From: Janibacter massiliensis
Lineage (GTDB): Bacteria > Actinomycetota > Actinomycetes > Actinomycetales > Dermatophilaceae
Direction of reading: 5' to 3'
NCBI RefSeq assembly: GCF_900289115.1
Contig: NZ_LT985196.1
Span: 2,343,995-2,407,994 of the forward strand
Length of the DNA: 64,000 nucleotides
Both the position numbers and the translations under genes were made by a program. Under the pieces are notes generated by a model. The model worked only from the letters and a program-made list of their open reading frames with translations, was not told the origin of the DNA and ran no database searches. Positions 41,938-51,684 of this stretch are shown here, in pieces. Within the stretch, counting starts at the first letter, position 1. Each line of letters starts with the position of its first letter.

Positions 41938-43041
41938 ATGAGCGATCCAGCACGCGCCGGGGGCGCGCCGGACCCGACGCCGCGACCGGCGACCCGGCTC
42001 GTGCACGGCGGCCGACCGGACCCCCGGGCAGGTGCCCCGCTCACCGAGCCGGTGACGTTCACGTCGACGTACGTCCAGGACGGGCCGGTCTCCTACGCCC
42101 GGTTCGGCAACCCGACGTGGACCGCGTTCGAGGACGTCCTCGGCGAGCTCGAGGGCGGGTCGGCGCTCTCCTTCGCCTCGGGGATGGCCGCGGTCGACGC
42201 CGTCCTCTCCCTCGTGCCGCAGGGTGGGACGGTGGTCGCTCCGCGGGGCTCGTACAACGGCACGGTCGCCTGGCTGCGGGAGGCCGAGGCGAGCGGCCGT
42301 GCGGTCGTGCGCTGGGTCGACGTCGCCGACACCGAGGCGGTCCTGGCCGCCCTGCCCGGCGCGGACCTGCTGTGGGTCGAGAGCCCGACCAACCCCCTCC
42401 TCGAGGTCGCCGACCTGCCCGCGCTCGCCACCGCGGCGCGGGCGCTGCGGGTCCGTACCGCCGCCGACAACACCTTCGCGACCCCGCTCGGCGCCCGGCC
42501 CCTGGCGGACGGGGTCGACGTCGTCGTCCACTCCGCGACGAAGTACCTCGCGGGGCACTCCGACGTCCTCCTCGGGGCGACGGTGACCCGGGACGACGCC
42601 CTGCTGCAGCGCCTGCACACCCGCCGGACGCTCGGTGGCGCCGTCCCGGGCCCGATGGAGGCGTGGCTGGCGCTGCGCGGCGTGCGCACGCTGGCCGTCC
42701 GCTTCGAGCGGGCCTGCGCGAACGCCGCCGTCATCGCGCAACGGCTCGCGGAGCACCCGTCGGTCCGGCGCAGCCGCTACCCCGGCACCGGCGGGATCAT
42801 CTCGATCGAGGTCGGCGACCCGGCCGACGAGACCGGCGCGATCGCCGAGGCGGTGGCCGCCACGACCCGGCTCTGGGTGCCCTCGACGAGCCTCGGCGGG
42901 GTGGAGTCGCAGATCGAGCGGCGACGGCGCCAGCCCGGGGAGCCGACGACCACCCCGACGAGCCTGCTGCGCCTGTCCGTCGGCATCGAGGACGTCGAGG
43001 ACCTGTGGGCGGACCTGGCCGCGGCCCTGGAGGCCGCGTAG
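41938..43041 (+). CDS. Trans-sulfuration family PLP-dependent enzyme
   Basis: This 367-residue enzyme belongs to the Cys/Met metabolism PLP family (cystathionine gamma-synthase or lyase-like). It has the YARFGNPTW substrate-site block, ASGMAAV, the SATKYLAGHSDV lysine motif (pyridoxal Schiff-base Lys) and SLGGVESQIERR near the end. The exact reaction (gamma-synthase, gamma-lyase or another) cannot be told. It is usually longer by about 20-30 residues in metB. It lies between ddl and gpsA in opposite orientation to both. Confidence 0.88.
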   Translation: MSDPARAGGAPDPTPRPATRLVHGGRPDPRAGAPLTEPVTFTSTYVQDGPVSYARFGNPTWTAFEDVLGELEGGSALSFASGMAAVDAVLSLVPQGGTVVAPRGSYNGTVAWLREAEASGRAVVRWVDVADTEAVLAALPGADLLWVESPTNPLLEVADLPALATAARALRVRTAADNTFATPLGARPLADGVDVVVHSATKYLAGHSDVLLGATVTRDDALLQRLHTRRTLGGAVPGPMEAWLALRGVRTLAVRFERACANAAVIAQRLAEHPSVRRSRYPGTGGIISIEVGDPADETGAIAEAVAATTRLWVPSTSLGGVESQIERRRRQPGEPTTTPTSLLRLSVGIEDVEDLWADLAAALEAA

Positions 43042-43059
43042 GGGGTCACATCCGGTCCC

Positions 43060-44070
43060 CTAGGCCTCCAGCCCGTCGGTCTCGGCCTTCCGCGCCCGGC
43101 CGAGCAGCCGCGCGACGACCTCCCGCGCCCCGAGCCCGTGGTGCACGACCTCGACGACCTGCTCGGTGATCGGCACGTCGACGTCGTGCTCCCGGGCGAG
43201 CTGCAGGATCGACCCGCAGGACTTCACACCCTCGGCGGTCTGCCGAGTCACGGCGACGACCTCCTCGACCGTCATCCCCCGGCCGAGGTTGACCCCGAAC
43301 GTCCGGTTCCGCGAGAGCGGCGACATGCACGTCGCGATGAGGTCCCCGACGCCGGCGAGCCCGGCGAAGGTCATCGGCTGCGCCCCGAGCGCCACGCCGA
43401 GACGCGTCGTCTCCGCCAGGCCACGGGTGATGATCGTCGCCTTCGTGTTGTCGCCCATGTGCAGGCCCTCGGCGATGCCGACGGCGAGCGCGATGACGTT
43501 CTTCACGGCGCCCCCGATCTCGGCGCCGACGACGTCCGTCGTCGTGTACGGGCGGAAGGTCTGCGTGGCGCACGCGGCGGCCACCGCCTCGGCCCGCTCG
43601 TCGTCGACGCACGCGACGACCGATGCGGCCGGGTGCCGCTCGACGATCTCCCGCGCCAGGTTGGGGCCGGAGACGACGACGACCCGTTCCGGCTCCACCT
43701 CCGCGACCTCGGTGATGACCTCGCTCATCCGGCGGGTCGTCCCGAGCTCGACGCCCTTCATCAGCGACACGACGGAGGCGTCCGAGGGGATGGCACCGCC
43801 CCAGCGCCCGAGGTTGTCGCGCAGCGTCTGGCTCGGGACGGCGAGCACGACATGGTCCGCGCCCTCGGCGGCCGCGGCCGGGTCGGTCGTCGCCCGGATC
43901 CCCGCCGGAAGCCGGTGGTCGGGCAGGTACGCCTCGTTGCACCCGGCGTTGATCTGGTCGACGACCGCGGCCCGACGCCCCCACATCGTCACGTCTGCGC
44001 CCGCGTCGGCGAGGAGGGTCGCGAAGGCGGTCCCCCAGCTACCCGTCCCGTAGACGGCCGCCCGTGTCAT
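43060..44070 (-). CDS. gpsA: Glycerol-3-phosphate dehydrogenase [NAD(P)+]
   Basis: GpsA makes sn-glycerol 3-phosphate for phospholipids. The 336-residue protein begins with the NAD site AAVYGTGSWGTAFA, and has VVLAVPSQTLRDNL, the VVVSGPNLAREI block and the GAVKNVIALAVGI motif with the catalytic Lys. The start is ATG at 44070, overlapping plsC by 4 nt, so acyltransferase and dehydrogenase are coupled in one lipid operon. Confidence 0.96.
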   Translation of the reverse strand: MTRAAVYGTGSWGTAFATLLADAGADVTMWGRRAAVVDQINAGCNEAYLPDHRLPAGIRATTDPAAAAEGADHVVLAVPSQTLRDNLGRWGGAIPSDASVVSLMKGVELGTTRRMSEVITEVAEVEPERVVVVSGPNLAREIVERHPAASVVACVDDERAEAVAAACATQTFRPYTTTDVVGAEIGGAVKNVIALAVGIAEGLHMGDNTKATIITRGLAETTRLGVALGAQPMTFAGLAGVGDLIATCMSPLSRNRTFGVNLGRGMTVEEVVAVTRQTAEGVKSCGSILQLAREHDVDVPITEQVVEVVHHGLGAREVVARLLGRARKAETDGLEA

Positions 44071-44864
44071 CGACGGGCCTCGCGTCGGGCGGCGGTCCGG
44101 TCGTACCGGCCGATCGCGGGCAGCCCGTGGGCCTTCGGGTCGAAGCGGACGGCGGGGGCGCTCTCGCCGCGGACCTCCTCGAGGAGCGCCGTGATGGCCG
44201 CCATGATCCGGTCCGTCGCCTCGTTCGCCACCTCGCGTGTCACCTCTCGACCGTACAGGTCCGACAGATCGACGGCCGGACCTGCGTGGACGTGGATGGT
44301 GCGGCGGGGCAGGAACCGGGGCAGGCGCCGCGCGTAGGGCATGACGACGTCCTGCGCGCCCCACTGCGCGACCGGGATGACGGGGGCACGGGTCTTCAGC
44401 GCGAGCCGGGCGGCGCCGGTCTTCCCTCGCATCGGCCACAGGTCCGGGTCGCGGGTGAAGCTCCCCTCGGGGTAGATGCCGATGACCCGGCCCCGCCGCA
44501 GGAGCGTGACCGCCGCGCCGAACGCCTCGTCCGCACGGCTGGTCTCGCGGTCGACGGGGACGATCCCCGCGGACCGGAGGATGGGGCCGACGACGGGCGC
44601 CCGGACGATCCCGGCCTTGCCGAGAAAGAGCGCCGGGGTGTCGTTGTCCCAGAGGGCCAGGGCGAAGCAGAGCGGGTCGAACGCTCCGATGTGGTTGACG
44701 CAGACGAGGGCGGGGCCCTCGGGAGGCACGTGCTCCAGACCCCGGTAGCTGCGGCGGACGAGCGCCCGTACGACGGGCGCGAGGATCGCCGCGACGACGC
44801 GGTAGGTGCCCGGCATCGACCGTCGCCCGGTCCGCCCGCCGGGAGGGCGCCGCGGCCCGATCAT
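44067..44864 (-). CDS. plsC: 1-acylglycerol-3-phosphate acyltransferase (PlsC-like)
   Basis: This 265-residue acyltransferase has the catalytic NHIGAFD (NHx4D) and the substrate motif YPEGSFT, with GIVPVDRE between them. It would acylate lysophosphatidic acid or a similar lipid at the membrane. It overlaps both neighbours by 4 nt (the HU gene upstream, gpsA downstream), forming a coupled operon that is conserved in Actinobacteria. Substrate details are not readable. Confidence 0.92.
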   Translation of the reverse strand: MIGPRRPPGGRTGRRSMPGTYRVVAAILAPVVRALVRRSYRGLEHVPPEGPALVCVNHIGAFDPLCFALALWDNDTPALFLGKAGIVRAPVVGPILRSAGIVPVDRETSRADEAFGAAVTLLRRGRVIGIYPEGSFTRDPDLWPMRGKTGAARLALKTRAPVIPVAQWGAQDVVMPYARRLPRFLPRRTIHVHAGPAVDLSDLYGREVTREVANEATDRIMAAITALLEEVRGESAPAVRFDPKAHGLPAIGRYDRTAARREARR

Positions 44865-45235
44865 CCGCGGGGCGCCTCGGCCGCACCCTCCGTCGCCGTG
44901 GACCGTCGGGCCGTGCCCGGCGCCGCGCGCACGACGGCCGGCGCCGACTCCGGGAGCGACGCTGGGTCGGCGACGTAGTCCTTGAAGCTGTCGCTCGCGC
45001 GGAACCGCGGGACGAGCGTCGTCGGGATCGGCACGGCCTCCCCGGTGCGCGGGTTCCGACCGGTCCGCGGCGCGCGCTGCACCTGGTCGAAGGTGCCGAA
45101 GCCGGTGATCGACACGCGGCCGCCGCGGGCGACCTCCCGCACGATCGCGTCGAGGACGACCTCGAGCGCCTCCGCAGCCAGGCGGCGGCTGCCCAGGCGG
45201 GCCTCGAGCGCCTTGATGAGCTCTGCCTTGTTCAC
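44861..45235 (-). CDS. hup: HU-family DNA-binding protein with C-terminal extension
   Basis: The first 90 residues match HU/IHF: NKAELIKALEARLG, GGRVSITGFGTF and the RNPRTGEAVPIP arm that enters the minor groove. A further 30 residues are Ala/Pro/Thr-rich with a few basic residues, a shorter and less basic tail than the Lys-rich tails of mycobacterial HupB. The start is GTG at 45235. It heads the HU-plsC-gpsA operon. Confidence 0.93.
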   Translation of the reverse strand: MNKAELIKALEARLGSRRLAAEALEVVLDAIVREVARGGRVSITGFGTFDQVQRAPRTGRNPRTGEAVPIPTTLVPRFRASDSFKDYVADPASLPESAPAVVRAAPGTARRSTATEGAAEAPRG

Positions 45236-45300
45236 GTCAGCTCCGTTGCTGGGCGGCGGTCACCCGCCGAACCGGACGGGTCGCTCCCGGCGACCGTAGT

Positions 45301-45324
45301 CCGTGGACCGGCGGCCGTCCACGG
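45301..45324 (-). terminator. Hairpin downstream of leuD
   Basis: CCGTGGAC (45301-45308) and GTCCACGG (45317-45324) pair perfectly around an 8-nt loop, about 40 bp past the leuD stop and before the HU start. Confidence 0.55.
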
Positions 45325-45364
45325 TTTCGGGGAACGCGTCTCGCAGAACGGTCCCGGCAGATCC

Positions 45365-45958
45365 TCAGTCGAGGACGGTCGCCGGCTTGTGCGCGGGGCG
45401 GGAGGCCTCGAAGGCGTCGATCGCGTCGACGTGGCGCAGCGTGAGACCGATGTCGTCGAGCCCCTCGAGCAGCCGCCAGCGGGTGTAGTCGTCGACCTCG
45501 AACGGGCACACGAGGTCGCCGCAGGTGATCTGCTTGGACTCGAGGTCGACGGTGATCTCGGCACCCGGCTCGGACTCCAGCCGCTTCCACAGCAGCTCGA
45601 CGTCGTCCTGGGTGACCTGCGCCGCGAGCAGTCCGGCCTTCGAGCTGTTGCCGCGGAAGATGTCGGCGAACCGGGACGAGACGACGACGCGGAAGCCGTA
45701 GCCGGTGAGGGCCCACACCGCGTGCTCGCGGGAGGAGCCGGTGCCGAAGTCCGGTCCGGCGACGAGCACGGAGCCGGAGGCGTACGCGGGGTCGTTGAGG
45801 ACGAACGTCGGGTCGCCCCGCCAGGCGGCGAAGAGGCCCTCCTCGAAGCCGGTCCGGGTGACCCGCTTGAGGTACTCGGCGGGGATGATCTGGTCGGTGT
45901 CGACGTTGCTGCGGCGCAGCGGGACGCCGATCCCGGTGTGCGTCGTGAACTTCTCCAC
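45365..45958 (-). CDS. leuD: 3-isopropylmalate dehydratase small subunit
   Basis: LeuD forms the swivel subunit of isopropylmalate isomerase in leucine synthesis. The 197-residue protein has the [20 protein letters not shown] start, [17 protein letters not shown] and the [18 protein letters not shown] motif. It follows leuC by 15 bp and uses GTG at 45958. It is full length. Confidence 0.97.
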   Translation of the reverse strand: MEKFTTHTGIGVPLRRSNVDTDQIIPAEYLKRVTRTGFEEGLFAAWRGDPTFVLNDPAYASGSVLVAGPDFGTGSSREHAVWALTGYGFRVVVSSRFADIFRGNSSKAGLLAAQVTQDDVELLWKRLESEPGAEITVDLESKQITCGDLVCPFEVDDYTRWRLLEGLDDIGLTLRHVDAIDAFEASRPAHKPATVLD

Positions 45959-45973
45959 GGTGGCTCCTCCTGC

Positions 45974-47386
45974 TCAGGCGGTCGCGTCGACCGGGTCGAG
46001 GTCGGCCGGGCTGGCCAGGGTGCCGCGCACGGCGGTGGCGGCGGCGACGGCGGGGCTGACGAGGTGCGTCCGGCCGCCGGGGCCCTGCCGGCCCTCGAAG
46101 TTGCGGTTGCTCGTCGACGCGGCGCGCTCGCCGGGCGTGAGCTTGTCGGGGTTCATCGCCAGGCACATCGAGCAGCCGGGAAGGCGCCACTCCGCCCCGG
46201 CGGCGTCGAACACGGCGCCGAGCCCCTCCTCCTCGGCCTGGATACGGACCCGGGCCGAGCCGGGGACGACGAGCATCCGCACGGAGTCGGCGACCCTCCG
46301 GCCGCGCAGGATCTCGGCGACCTCGCGCAGGTCCTCGATCCGCCCGTTGGTGCAGGAGCCGACGAAGACCGTGTCGACGGCGATCTCGCGCAGCGGGGTC
46401 CCGGCGGTCAGGCCCATGTACTCGAGCGCGCGCCGGGCGGCGGCCTTCTCGTTCTCGTCACCCATCGCCTCCGGGTCGGGCACCGCCGCACCGAGCGGCA
46501 GGCCCTGACCCGGGTTCGTGCCCCAGGTGACGAACGGGGTGAGCTGAGAGGCGTCGATGACGACCTCCGCGTCGAAGGTCGCGTCGTCGTCGCTGCGCAG
46601 CGTGCGCCACTCCGCCACGGCGGCGTCCCAGTCGGCACCCTGCGGGGCGTGCGGACGGCCGCGCAGGTACTCGAAGGTCGTCTCGTCGGGGGCGATCATC
46701 CCGGCGCGCGCACCGGCCTCGATCGACATGTTGCACACCGTCATCCGGGACTCCATCGACAGGGCCTCGATGGCCTCGCCGCGGTACTCCAGGACGTAGC
46801 CCTGGCCACCGCCGGTGCCGATCTTCGCGATGACCGCCAGGACGATGTCCTTGGCGCCGACGCCCGGGGGCGGGGTGCCCTGGACGGTGATCGCCATCGT
46901 CCGGAACGGCTTGAGCGGAAGGGTCTGGGTGGCGAGGACGTGCTCGACCTCGGAGGTGCCGATGCCGAAGGCGAGCGCGCCGAACGCGCCGTGCGTGCTC
47001 GTGTGGCTGTCGCCGCAGACGACCGTCATGCCGGGCTGGGTGAGACCGAGCTGGGGGCCGACGACATGGACGATGCCCTGGTCGACGTCGCCCATCGGAC
47101 GGATCGGCACGCCGAACTCGGCGCAGTTCGCGCGCAGCGTCTCGACCTGGGTGAGGCTGATCGGGTCCGCGATCGGGCCCGGCGTCGTCGGGACGTTGTG
47201 GTCCTCGGTCGCGAGGGTCAGGTCAGGCCGACGCACGGGGCGCCCGGCCAGGCGCAGACCGTCGAAGGCCTGCGGGCTGGTCACCTCGTGGAGGAGGTGG
47301 AGGTCGATGTACAGGAGGTCAGGCTCCCCCTGCGCGCGTCGGACGACGTGGGCGTCCCACACCTTCTCTGCCAGCGTGCCGGCCAT
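45974..47386 (-). CDS. leuC: 3-isopropylmalate dehydratase large subunit
   Basis: LeuC carries the 4Fe-4S cluster that isomerises isopropylmalate. The 470-residue protein has [33 protein letters not shown] and the cluster Cys in [12 protein letters not shown] and [12 protein letters not shown]. It heads the leuCD operon and diverges from the IclR-type regulator gene. The nearby citramalate synthase suggests that isopropylmalate isomerase also acts in the citramalate route to isoleucine. Confidence 0.97.
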   Translation of the reverse strand: MAGTLAEKVWDAHVVRRAQGEPDLLYIDLHLLHEVTSPQAFDGLRLAGRPVRRPDLTLATEDHNVPTTPGPIADPISLTQVETLRANCAEFGVPIRPMGDVDQGIVHVVGPQLGLTQPGMTVVCGDSHTSTHGAFGALAFGIGTSEVEHVLATQTLPLKPFRTMAITVQGTPPPGVGAKDIVLAVIAKIGTGGGQGYVLEYRGEAIEALSMESRMTVCNMSIEAGARAGMIAPDETTFEYLRGRPHAPQGADWDAAVAEWRTLRSDDDATFDAEVVIDASQLTPFVTWGTNPGQGLPLGAAVPDPEAMGDENEKAAARRALEYMGLTAGTPLREIAVDTVFVGSCTNGRIEDLREVAEILRGRRVADSVRMLVVPGSARVRIQAEEEGLGAVFDAAGAEWRLPGCSMCLAMNPDKLTPGERAASTSNRNFEGRQGPGGRTHLVSPAVAAATAVRGTLASPADLDPVDATA

Positions 47387-47501
47387 CGGCGGTCACCTTC
47401 CTGCGGACGAGGCGCCGCGACGGTCGGGCGGCACCGGGATCGGGCCCGGTCGTGGGGACCCTCCGTGAGATTCGCACGACATTTCAGCCCGTGGACTTGC
47501 G

Positions 47502-47516
47502 TCTCACCGTCTGAGA
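47502..47516. promoter_or_regulatory. Putative NdgR-type operator between leuC and the IclR gene
   Basis: TCTCA (47502-47506) and TGAGA (47512-47516) form a dyad with 5 nt between, 16 bp before the regulator start. This location and form suit an IclR-family NdgR site controlling leuCD and itself. I did not identify -10/-35 elements with confidence. Confidence 0.45.
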
Positions 47517-47531
47517 TCGCAGTATCACCCC

Positions 47532-48278
47532 ATGGACAGCGGAAGCGGCGTCGGCGTTCTCGACAAGGCGGCGGTCGTGCTGGGTGCGCTCGAGGCGGGC
47601 CCGTCGACCCTCGCCCAGCTCGTCACGGCCACGGGTCTGGCGCGTCCGACGGCGCACCGGCTCGCGGTCGCGCTCGAGCACCATCGCCTCGTCGGCCGCG
47701 ACATGCAGGGCCGGTTCGTCCTCGGCCCGCGCCTGGGAGAGCTCGCCGCGGCCGCCGGCGAGGACCGCCTCCTCGCCGCCGCCGGGCCCGTGCTGGGCGC
47801 GTTGCGGGACCACACGAACGAGTCCGCCCAGCTCTTCCGCCGCCAGGGGGAGCAGCGCGTGTGCGTCAGCGCCGCCGAGCGGCCCATCGGGCTGCGCGAC
47901 TCCATCCCCGTCGGGGCGACGCTGACGATGCACGCGGGGTCCGCGGCCCAGGTCCTCCTCGCGTGGGAGGAGCCCGACCGCCTCCACCGTGGCCTGCAGG
48001 GCGCGGCCTTCACCGCGACGATGCTCTCGGGCGTGCGCCGCCGCGGCTGGGCGCAGAGCGTCGGTGAGCGCGAGGCGGGCGTCGCCTCGGTCTCGGCCCC
48101 CGTCCGCTCCCCCAGCGGTCGGGTCATCGCCGCGGTCTCGATCTCGGGACCGATCGAGCGCCTGTCGCGTCAGCCTGGCCGCCTCCACGCGGCCACCGTC
48201 ATCGCCGGCGCGAACAAGCTGACCGAGGTCCTTGCCCGGCACGCCGCGCAGCAGGAGGAGCAGAACGGCGCCGGCTGA
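47532..48278 (+). CDS. ndgR: IclR-family regulator (NdgR-like)
   Basis: This 248-residue protein has an N-terminal winged helix (TLAQLVTATGLARPTAHRLA) and a C-terminal IclR effector domain (with AAERPIGLRDSIPVGATLTM and SAPVRSPSGRVIAAVSISGP). IclR genes divergent from leuCD are a conserved actinobacterial arrangement; the best known is NdgR of Streptomyces, which controls leucine and other amino-acid genes. The gene symbol is given on that context. It is full length with an ATG start. Confidence 0.85.
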   Translation: MDSGSGVGVLDKAAVVLGALEAGPSTLAQLVTATGLARPTAHRLAVALEHHRLVGRDMQGRFVLGPRLGELAAAAGEDRLLAAAGPVLGALRDHTNESAQLFRRQGEQRVCVSAAERPIGLRDSIPVGATLTMHAGSAAQVLLAWEEPDRLHRGLQGAAFTATMLSGVRRRGWAQSVGEREAGVASVSAPVRSPSGRVIAAVSISGPIERLSRQPGRLHAATVIAGANKLTEVLARHAAQQEEQNGAG

Positions 48279-48302
48279 GCCTTGTACCCCGTCAGGCGTC
48301 CG

Positions 48303-48758
48303 TCACCCCGCCGCCACGACGACGCAGGCAAGGACGAAGACGGTCTGGATCGCGGCCCTCCGCACCAACGGCGTCGACGGCGCATCCGGGTGACGCACCC
48401 CTCGTGCAGCACGCACGTTCGCCGGGAACATTGCAAGCAGGAGGACGCCGAGGCAGACCGCGGTCACCGGTCGCACCCATCCGGCCAGCGACGGCGGGAC
48501 GAGAAGACCCACGGCTCCGGCGACCTCGAACGCGCCGGTGAGCGCGACGAGCGCCCCCGGTGCGGGCATCCCCGGCGGGACGATCGCGACGAGCCCTGCC
48601 CGGCGTCGAGGATTTAGCCGGACCGACGCGGTGAGGAGGAACATCGCCGAGAGGCCCACCGCGATCGCCGACGCCCACGATCCGACGCCGGGCACGCCAA
48701 GTGCTCCAGCCGCCCGCGCGACGAGACTCACGGCGACGAGGACGACGAGAGGCGCCAT
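48303..48758 (-). CDS. DoxX-like membrane protein
   Basis: This 151-residue protein has about four membrane helices and a DoxX-type pattern: ASAIAVGLSAMFLLTASVRL, a MPAPGALVALTGAFEVAGA helix and a later LLAMFPANVRAA. DoxX-family functions are mostly unknown, some being linked to thiosulfate oxidation or redox stress. It overlaps the short gene at 48758-48949 by one base and is likely regulated by the divergent MerR protein. Confidence 0.75.
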   Translation of the reverse strand: MAPLVVLVAVSLVARAAGALGVPGVGSWASAIAVGLSAMFLLTASVRLNPRRRAGLVAIVPPGMPAPGALVALTGAFEVAGAVGLLVPPSLAGWVRPVTAVCLGVLLLAMFPANVRAARGVRHPDAPSTPLVRRAAIQTVFVLACVVVAAG

Positions 48759-48949
48759 CAGGACGCCACCCCGCCCAGCCGCTCGCGCGCCGTCCGGCCG
48801 CGCCGCTCCAGCACCACCGCCCCGGTGGCCGCGGGGAGGGTGCGGCGCACCCACCGGTCGGGTCGCCACGGCTGGCGGGTCGGCAGGCCGACGAGGAAGA
48901 GGGCGAGCGGACCCTCGTGGTCGTGGGTCCACTGCTGGCGGACGGACAT
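48758..48949 (-). CDS. Small hypothetical protein upstream of the DoxX gene
   Basis: This 63-residue frame starts at ATG 48949 and its stop overlaps the DoxX start. The product is basic and Arg/Trp-rich (LPTRQPWRPDRWVRR) with one weakly hydrophobic part. I recognise no family. Its place directly behind the operator at 48966-48986 and the overlap with DoxX support it being a real small gene, but the evidence is weak. Confidence 0.4.
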   Translation of the reverse strand: MSVRQQWTHDHEGPLALFLVGLPTRQPWRPDRWVRRTLPAATGAVVLERRGRTARERLGGVAS

Positions 48950-48965
48950 CACACACCCCTACGAG

Positions 48966-48986
48966 TTGGATAGCGATACTATCCAA
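48966..48986. promoter_or_regulatory. Operator dyad at the divergent MerR/DoxX promoter
   Basis: TTGGATAG (48966-48973) and CTATCCAA (48979-48986) form a perfect 8-bp dyad with a 5-nt gap. TACTAT (48977-48982) within it can serve as -10 for the MerR gene. A half-site ACTATCC recurs near 49001. The dyad covers both divergent promoters. Confidence 0.65.
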
Positions 48987-49030
48987 TGGTGGAGAGTGGC
49001 ACTATCCCTGTCAACCGTGAAGGAGGGCCG

Positions 49031-49636
49031 ATGACGCTGTCGGAGCTGGCCGAGGCTGCGAACCTGCCGGTCGCGACCGTGAAGTACTACCTGCGCGAGG
49101 GTCTGCTGCCGCCCGGTACACCGGTGACGCGCACACGGGCCGATTACAGCGCGGGCCACCTCGACCGGCTCCGCCTCGTGCGCGCGCTCGTCGACGCGGC
49201 CGGCCTGTCGATCGCCGACGCACGGCGGATCGTCGCGGTCGTCGACGACCCGCCGCAGCGTCGGAGCGAGCTGCTCGGCATCGCGCACGGCGCGCTCCCC
49301 TCCCGCCACCGGGACCACGAGGTCTCCGACGAGGCGCGCCGGTTCGTCGCCGGTCTCGGCTGGACGATCGACCCCGACACCCCCGCGCTGCACGACCTCA
49401 CCGGTGCGCTCGAGGCGGCGCGCACCGCCGGGATACCGGTCGGCGCCGACCAGCTCACGGCGATGGCGGACGGGTGCGCGACGATCGCGGAGGCCGACGT
49501 CGACCTCGCGCTGACCAGCGGCGACGCGAGCGACGCCGTTCGTGTCGCGACCGCGGGGACCGTCCTCACCGACCCGATCGTCGCGGCGATGCGTCGTCTG
49601 GCCCACCAGCACGTGGCTCGACGCCGCCTCGACTGA
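49031..49636 (+). CDS. MerR-family regulator
   Basis: This 201-residue protein has a MerR winged helix (TLSELAEAANLPVATVKYYL, then GLLPPGTPVTRTRADYS) followed by a long C-terminal helical region without Cys, so it should sense an organic ligand rather than a metal. I chose ATG 49031, which has an AAGGAGGG site, over the earlier ATG at 48986. It diverges from the small gene and DoxX; the dyad at 48966 is its likely site. Confidence 0.85.
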   Translation: MTLSELAEAANLPVATVKYYLREGLLPPGTPVTRTRADYSAGHLDRLRLVRALVDAAGLSIADARRIVAVVDDPPQRRSELLGIAHGALPSRHRDHEVSDEARRFVAGLGWTIDPDTPALHDLTGALEAARTAGIPVGADQLTAMADGCATIAEADVDLALTSGDASDAVRVATAGTVLTDPIVAAMRRLAHQHVARRRLD

Positions 49637-49696
49637 TCCGCGGCGCGCCGGGCCGGCCTCCCGTCGCGCGCCGACCGTCGTCGACGCCCTCGAAGG

Positions 49697-51091
49697 TCAG
49701 GGGTGGGTCATGTCGAGCGGGACGACCCAGCGGTCGAAGTCCTCCGCGCTCACCGTCCCGAGCTCGATCGCCGCATCCCGCAGGGAGAGGCCGCGCGCGT
49801 GGGCGTGCTTGGCGATCGTGGCCGCCGCGTCGTAGCCGATGTGTCGGTTGAGGGCCGTGACCTGCATGAGGTTCGACTCGAGGTTGGCCTCGATCCGCGG
49901 CAGGTTGGGCTCGATCCCGTGTGCGCAGTGCTCGTCGAAGGCAAGGCACGAGTCGGCGAGCAGCCGGATGCTCTCGAGCACCGCATGGACCATGACCGGC
50001 TTGTAGACGTTCAGCTGGAAGTTGCCCTGGCTGCCCGCGAAGGCCACCGTCGCGTCGTTGCCGAACACCCGGGTCGCCACCATCGTCAGCGCCTCGCACT
50101 GGGTCGGGTTCACCTTGCCCGGCATGATGCTGCTGCCCGGCTCGTTCGCGGGGATCGTGATCTCGCCGATGCCGTTGCGCGGCCCGGACGCGAGCCAGCG
50201 GACGTCGTTGGCGATCTTCATCAGCGCGCCGGCCAGGGTGCGCAGCGCGGCCGAGGTCTGGACGAGCGCGTCGTGCGCCGACAGCGCGGCGAAGGCGTTC
50301 GGCGCCGTGCGGAACGGGTGCCCGGTCTGCTCGGCGATGCGCTCGGCGGCGAGCGCGCCGAACCCCGGATGGGCGTTGAGGCCCGTCCCGACGGCGGTCC
50401 CGCCGATGGCGAGGTCGAGCAGCCCCTCCGCGGCGGCCCGCACCTGGTCGAGGGCGTAGTCGAGCTGGGCGACCCAGCCACCGATCTCCTGGCCCAGCGT
50501 GATCGGCGTGGCGTCCTGGAGGTGGGTCCGCCCGACCTTGACGACGTCGGCGTACTCCTCCGACTTCGCCGCGAGCGTCCCGCGCAGCCGTCCGACGTCG
50601 GGCAGCAGGCGCTCGTGGATCTCGAGGACCGTCGCGATGTGCATCGCCGTGGGGAAGGTGTCGTTGCTGCTCTGGCCGCGGTTGACGTGGTCGTTGGGGT
50701 GGACGGGCGTCTTGCTGCCCATCACCCCGCCGGCGAGCTCGATCGCCCGGTTGGCGATGACCTCGTTGGCGTTCATGTTGCTCTGGGTGCCCGAGCCGGT
50801 CTGGAAGACGACGAGCGGGAAGTGGTCGTCGAGGTCGCCCGCGATGACCTCGTCCGCGGCCCGCACGATGAGCGCCGCCAGCTTCGGGTCGAGCTCGCGG
50901 AGCTCGCCGTTGGCCTCAGCGGCGGCCTTCTTGAGGATGCCGAACGCGCGCACGATCGGCCGGCCCCAGACGAAGGTGTCCCGTCCGATCGGGAAGTTGT
51001 GGATGCTCCGCTCCGTCTGGGCCCCCCAGTACCGGCTCGCCTCGACCTCGACGGCACCCATCGAGTCGGTCTCCTGCCGCGTCGTCGTCAT
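49697..51091 (-). CDS. fumC: Class II fumarate hydratase
   Basis: FumC turns fumarate into malate in the TCA cycle. The 464-residue protein shows [18 protein letters not shown], the [20 protein letters not shown] block, [17 protein letters not shown] and the fumarase/aspartase signature [11 protein letters not shown]. All substrate-binding residues are in place. It stands between the MerR gene and the MarR gene, 9 bp downstream of the latter on the same strand. Confidence 0.97.
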   Translation of the reverse strand: MTTTRQETDSMGAVEVEASRYWGAQTERSIHNFPIGRDTFVWGRPIVRAFGILKKAAAEANGELRELDPKLAALIVRAADEVIAGDLDDHFPLVVFQTGSGTQSNMNANEVIANRAIELAGGVMGSKTPVHPNDHVNRGQSSNDTFPTAMHIATVLEIHERLLPDVGRLRGTLAAKSEEYADVVKVGRTHLQDATPITLGQEIGGWVAQLDYALDQVRAAAEGLLDLAIGGTAVGTGLNAHPGFGALAAERIAEQTGHPFRTAPNAFAALSAHDALVQTSAALRTLAGALMKIANDVRWLASGPRNGIGEITIPANEPGSSIMPGKVNPTQCEALTMVATRVFGNDATVAFAGSQGNFQLNVYKPVMVHAVLESIRLLADSCLAFDEHCAHGIEPNLPRIEANLESNLMQVTALNRHIGYDAAATIAKHAHARGLSLRDAAIELGTVSAEDFDRWVVPLDMTHP

Positions 51092-51100
51092 GCAGCGAGC

Positions 51101-51583
51101 CTACGGCGTGCGCATCGGCGCAGGTGAGGTGCGGTGCGCGGCCTCGTGCAGCCGGGTGATGACGTCGGCGACGACCGCGAGGGTGTCGTCGTCGAGCTCG
51201 GCGAGCACCGAGCGCATCTGCTCGGTGAGCGGGGCGAAGCAGCGACGCGAGGCGTCCTCCCCCGACGGCGTGAGCCGGACGTCCACCCGGCGGCCGTCGA
51301 CCCCGTGCTCGGAGCGTTGGGCGTGCCCGCTGCCGGTCATCCGCGTGACGAGCGCGGTCGTCGCCGGCGCGGAGACCCCGAGCTCCCGACCGAGCTCGCG
51401 AGGACCGATCGAGGCGCCCGGCCACCCCTTGACGACGCCCATGGCGTGCACGTCCCGGGCCGGGACCCCCAGGACCCGCGAGACCTCGGTGACGTAGCGG
51501 TCGATCGCGAGCGAGAGCACCCGGACGGCCTCGCAGACGCGCTCCTCCGCCGCCCGCCGGGCGTCGCCGGTCCCCTCGTCCAT
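51101..51583 (-). CDS. MarR-family regulator divergent from the carotenoid operon
   Basis: This 160-residue winged-helix protein has the MarR pattern: a helical start, IGPRELGRELGVSAPATTAL recognition region and the wing DGRRVDVRLTPSGED. In Corynebacterium a MarR-type protein (CrtR) represses the crt operon and is lifted by isoprenoid diphosphates; the divergent position here suggests the same job, by analogy only. Start ATG 51583 follows an AAGGAG site. It lies 9 bp before fumC. Confidence 0.82.
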   Translation of the reverse strand: MDEGTGDARRAAEERVCEAVRVLSLAIDRYVTEVSRVLGVPARDVHAMGVVKGWPGASIGPRELGRELGVSAPATTALVTRMTGSGHAQRSEHGVDGRRVDVRLTPSGEDASRRCFAPLTEQMRSVLAELDDDTLAVVADVITRLHEAAHRTSPAPMRTP

Positions 51584-51684
51584 CGTCCGCTCCTTCCCGT
51601 CGGGCCTCGTGGCCCGGGAACAGGGTAGGCAGCACGGGCACCGTCGCGCGCGCCCCCGCCCCACCGTCGCCTAGGTTGTCCGGC

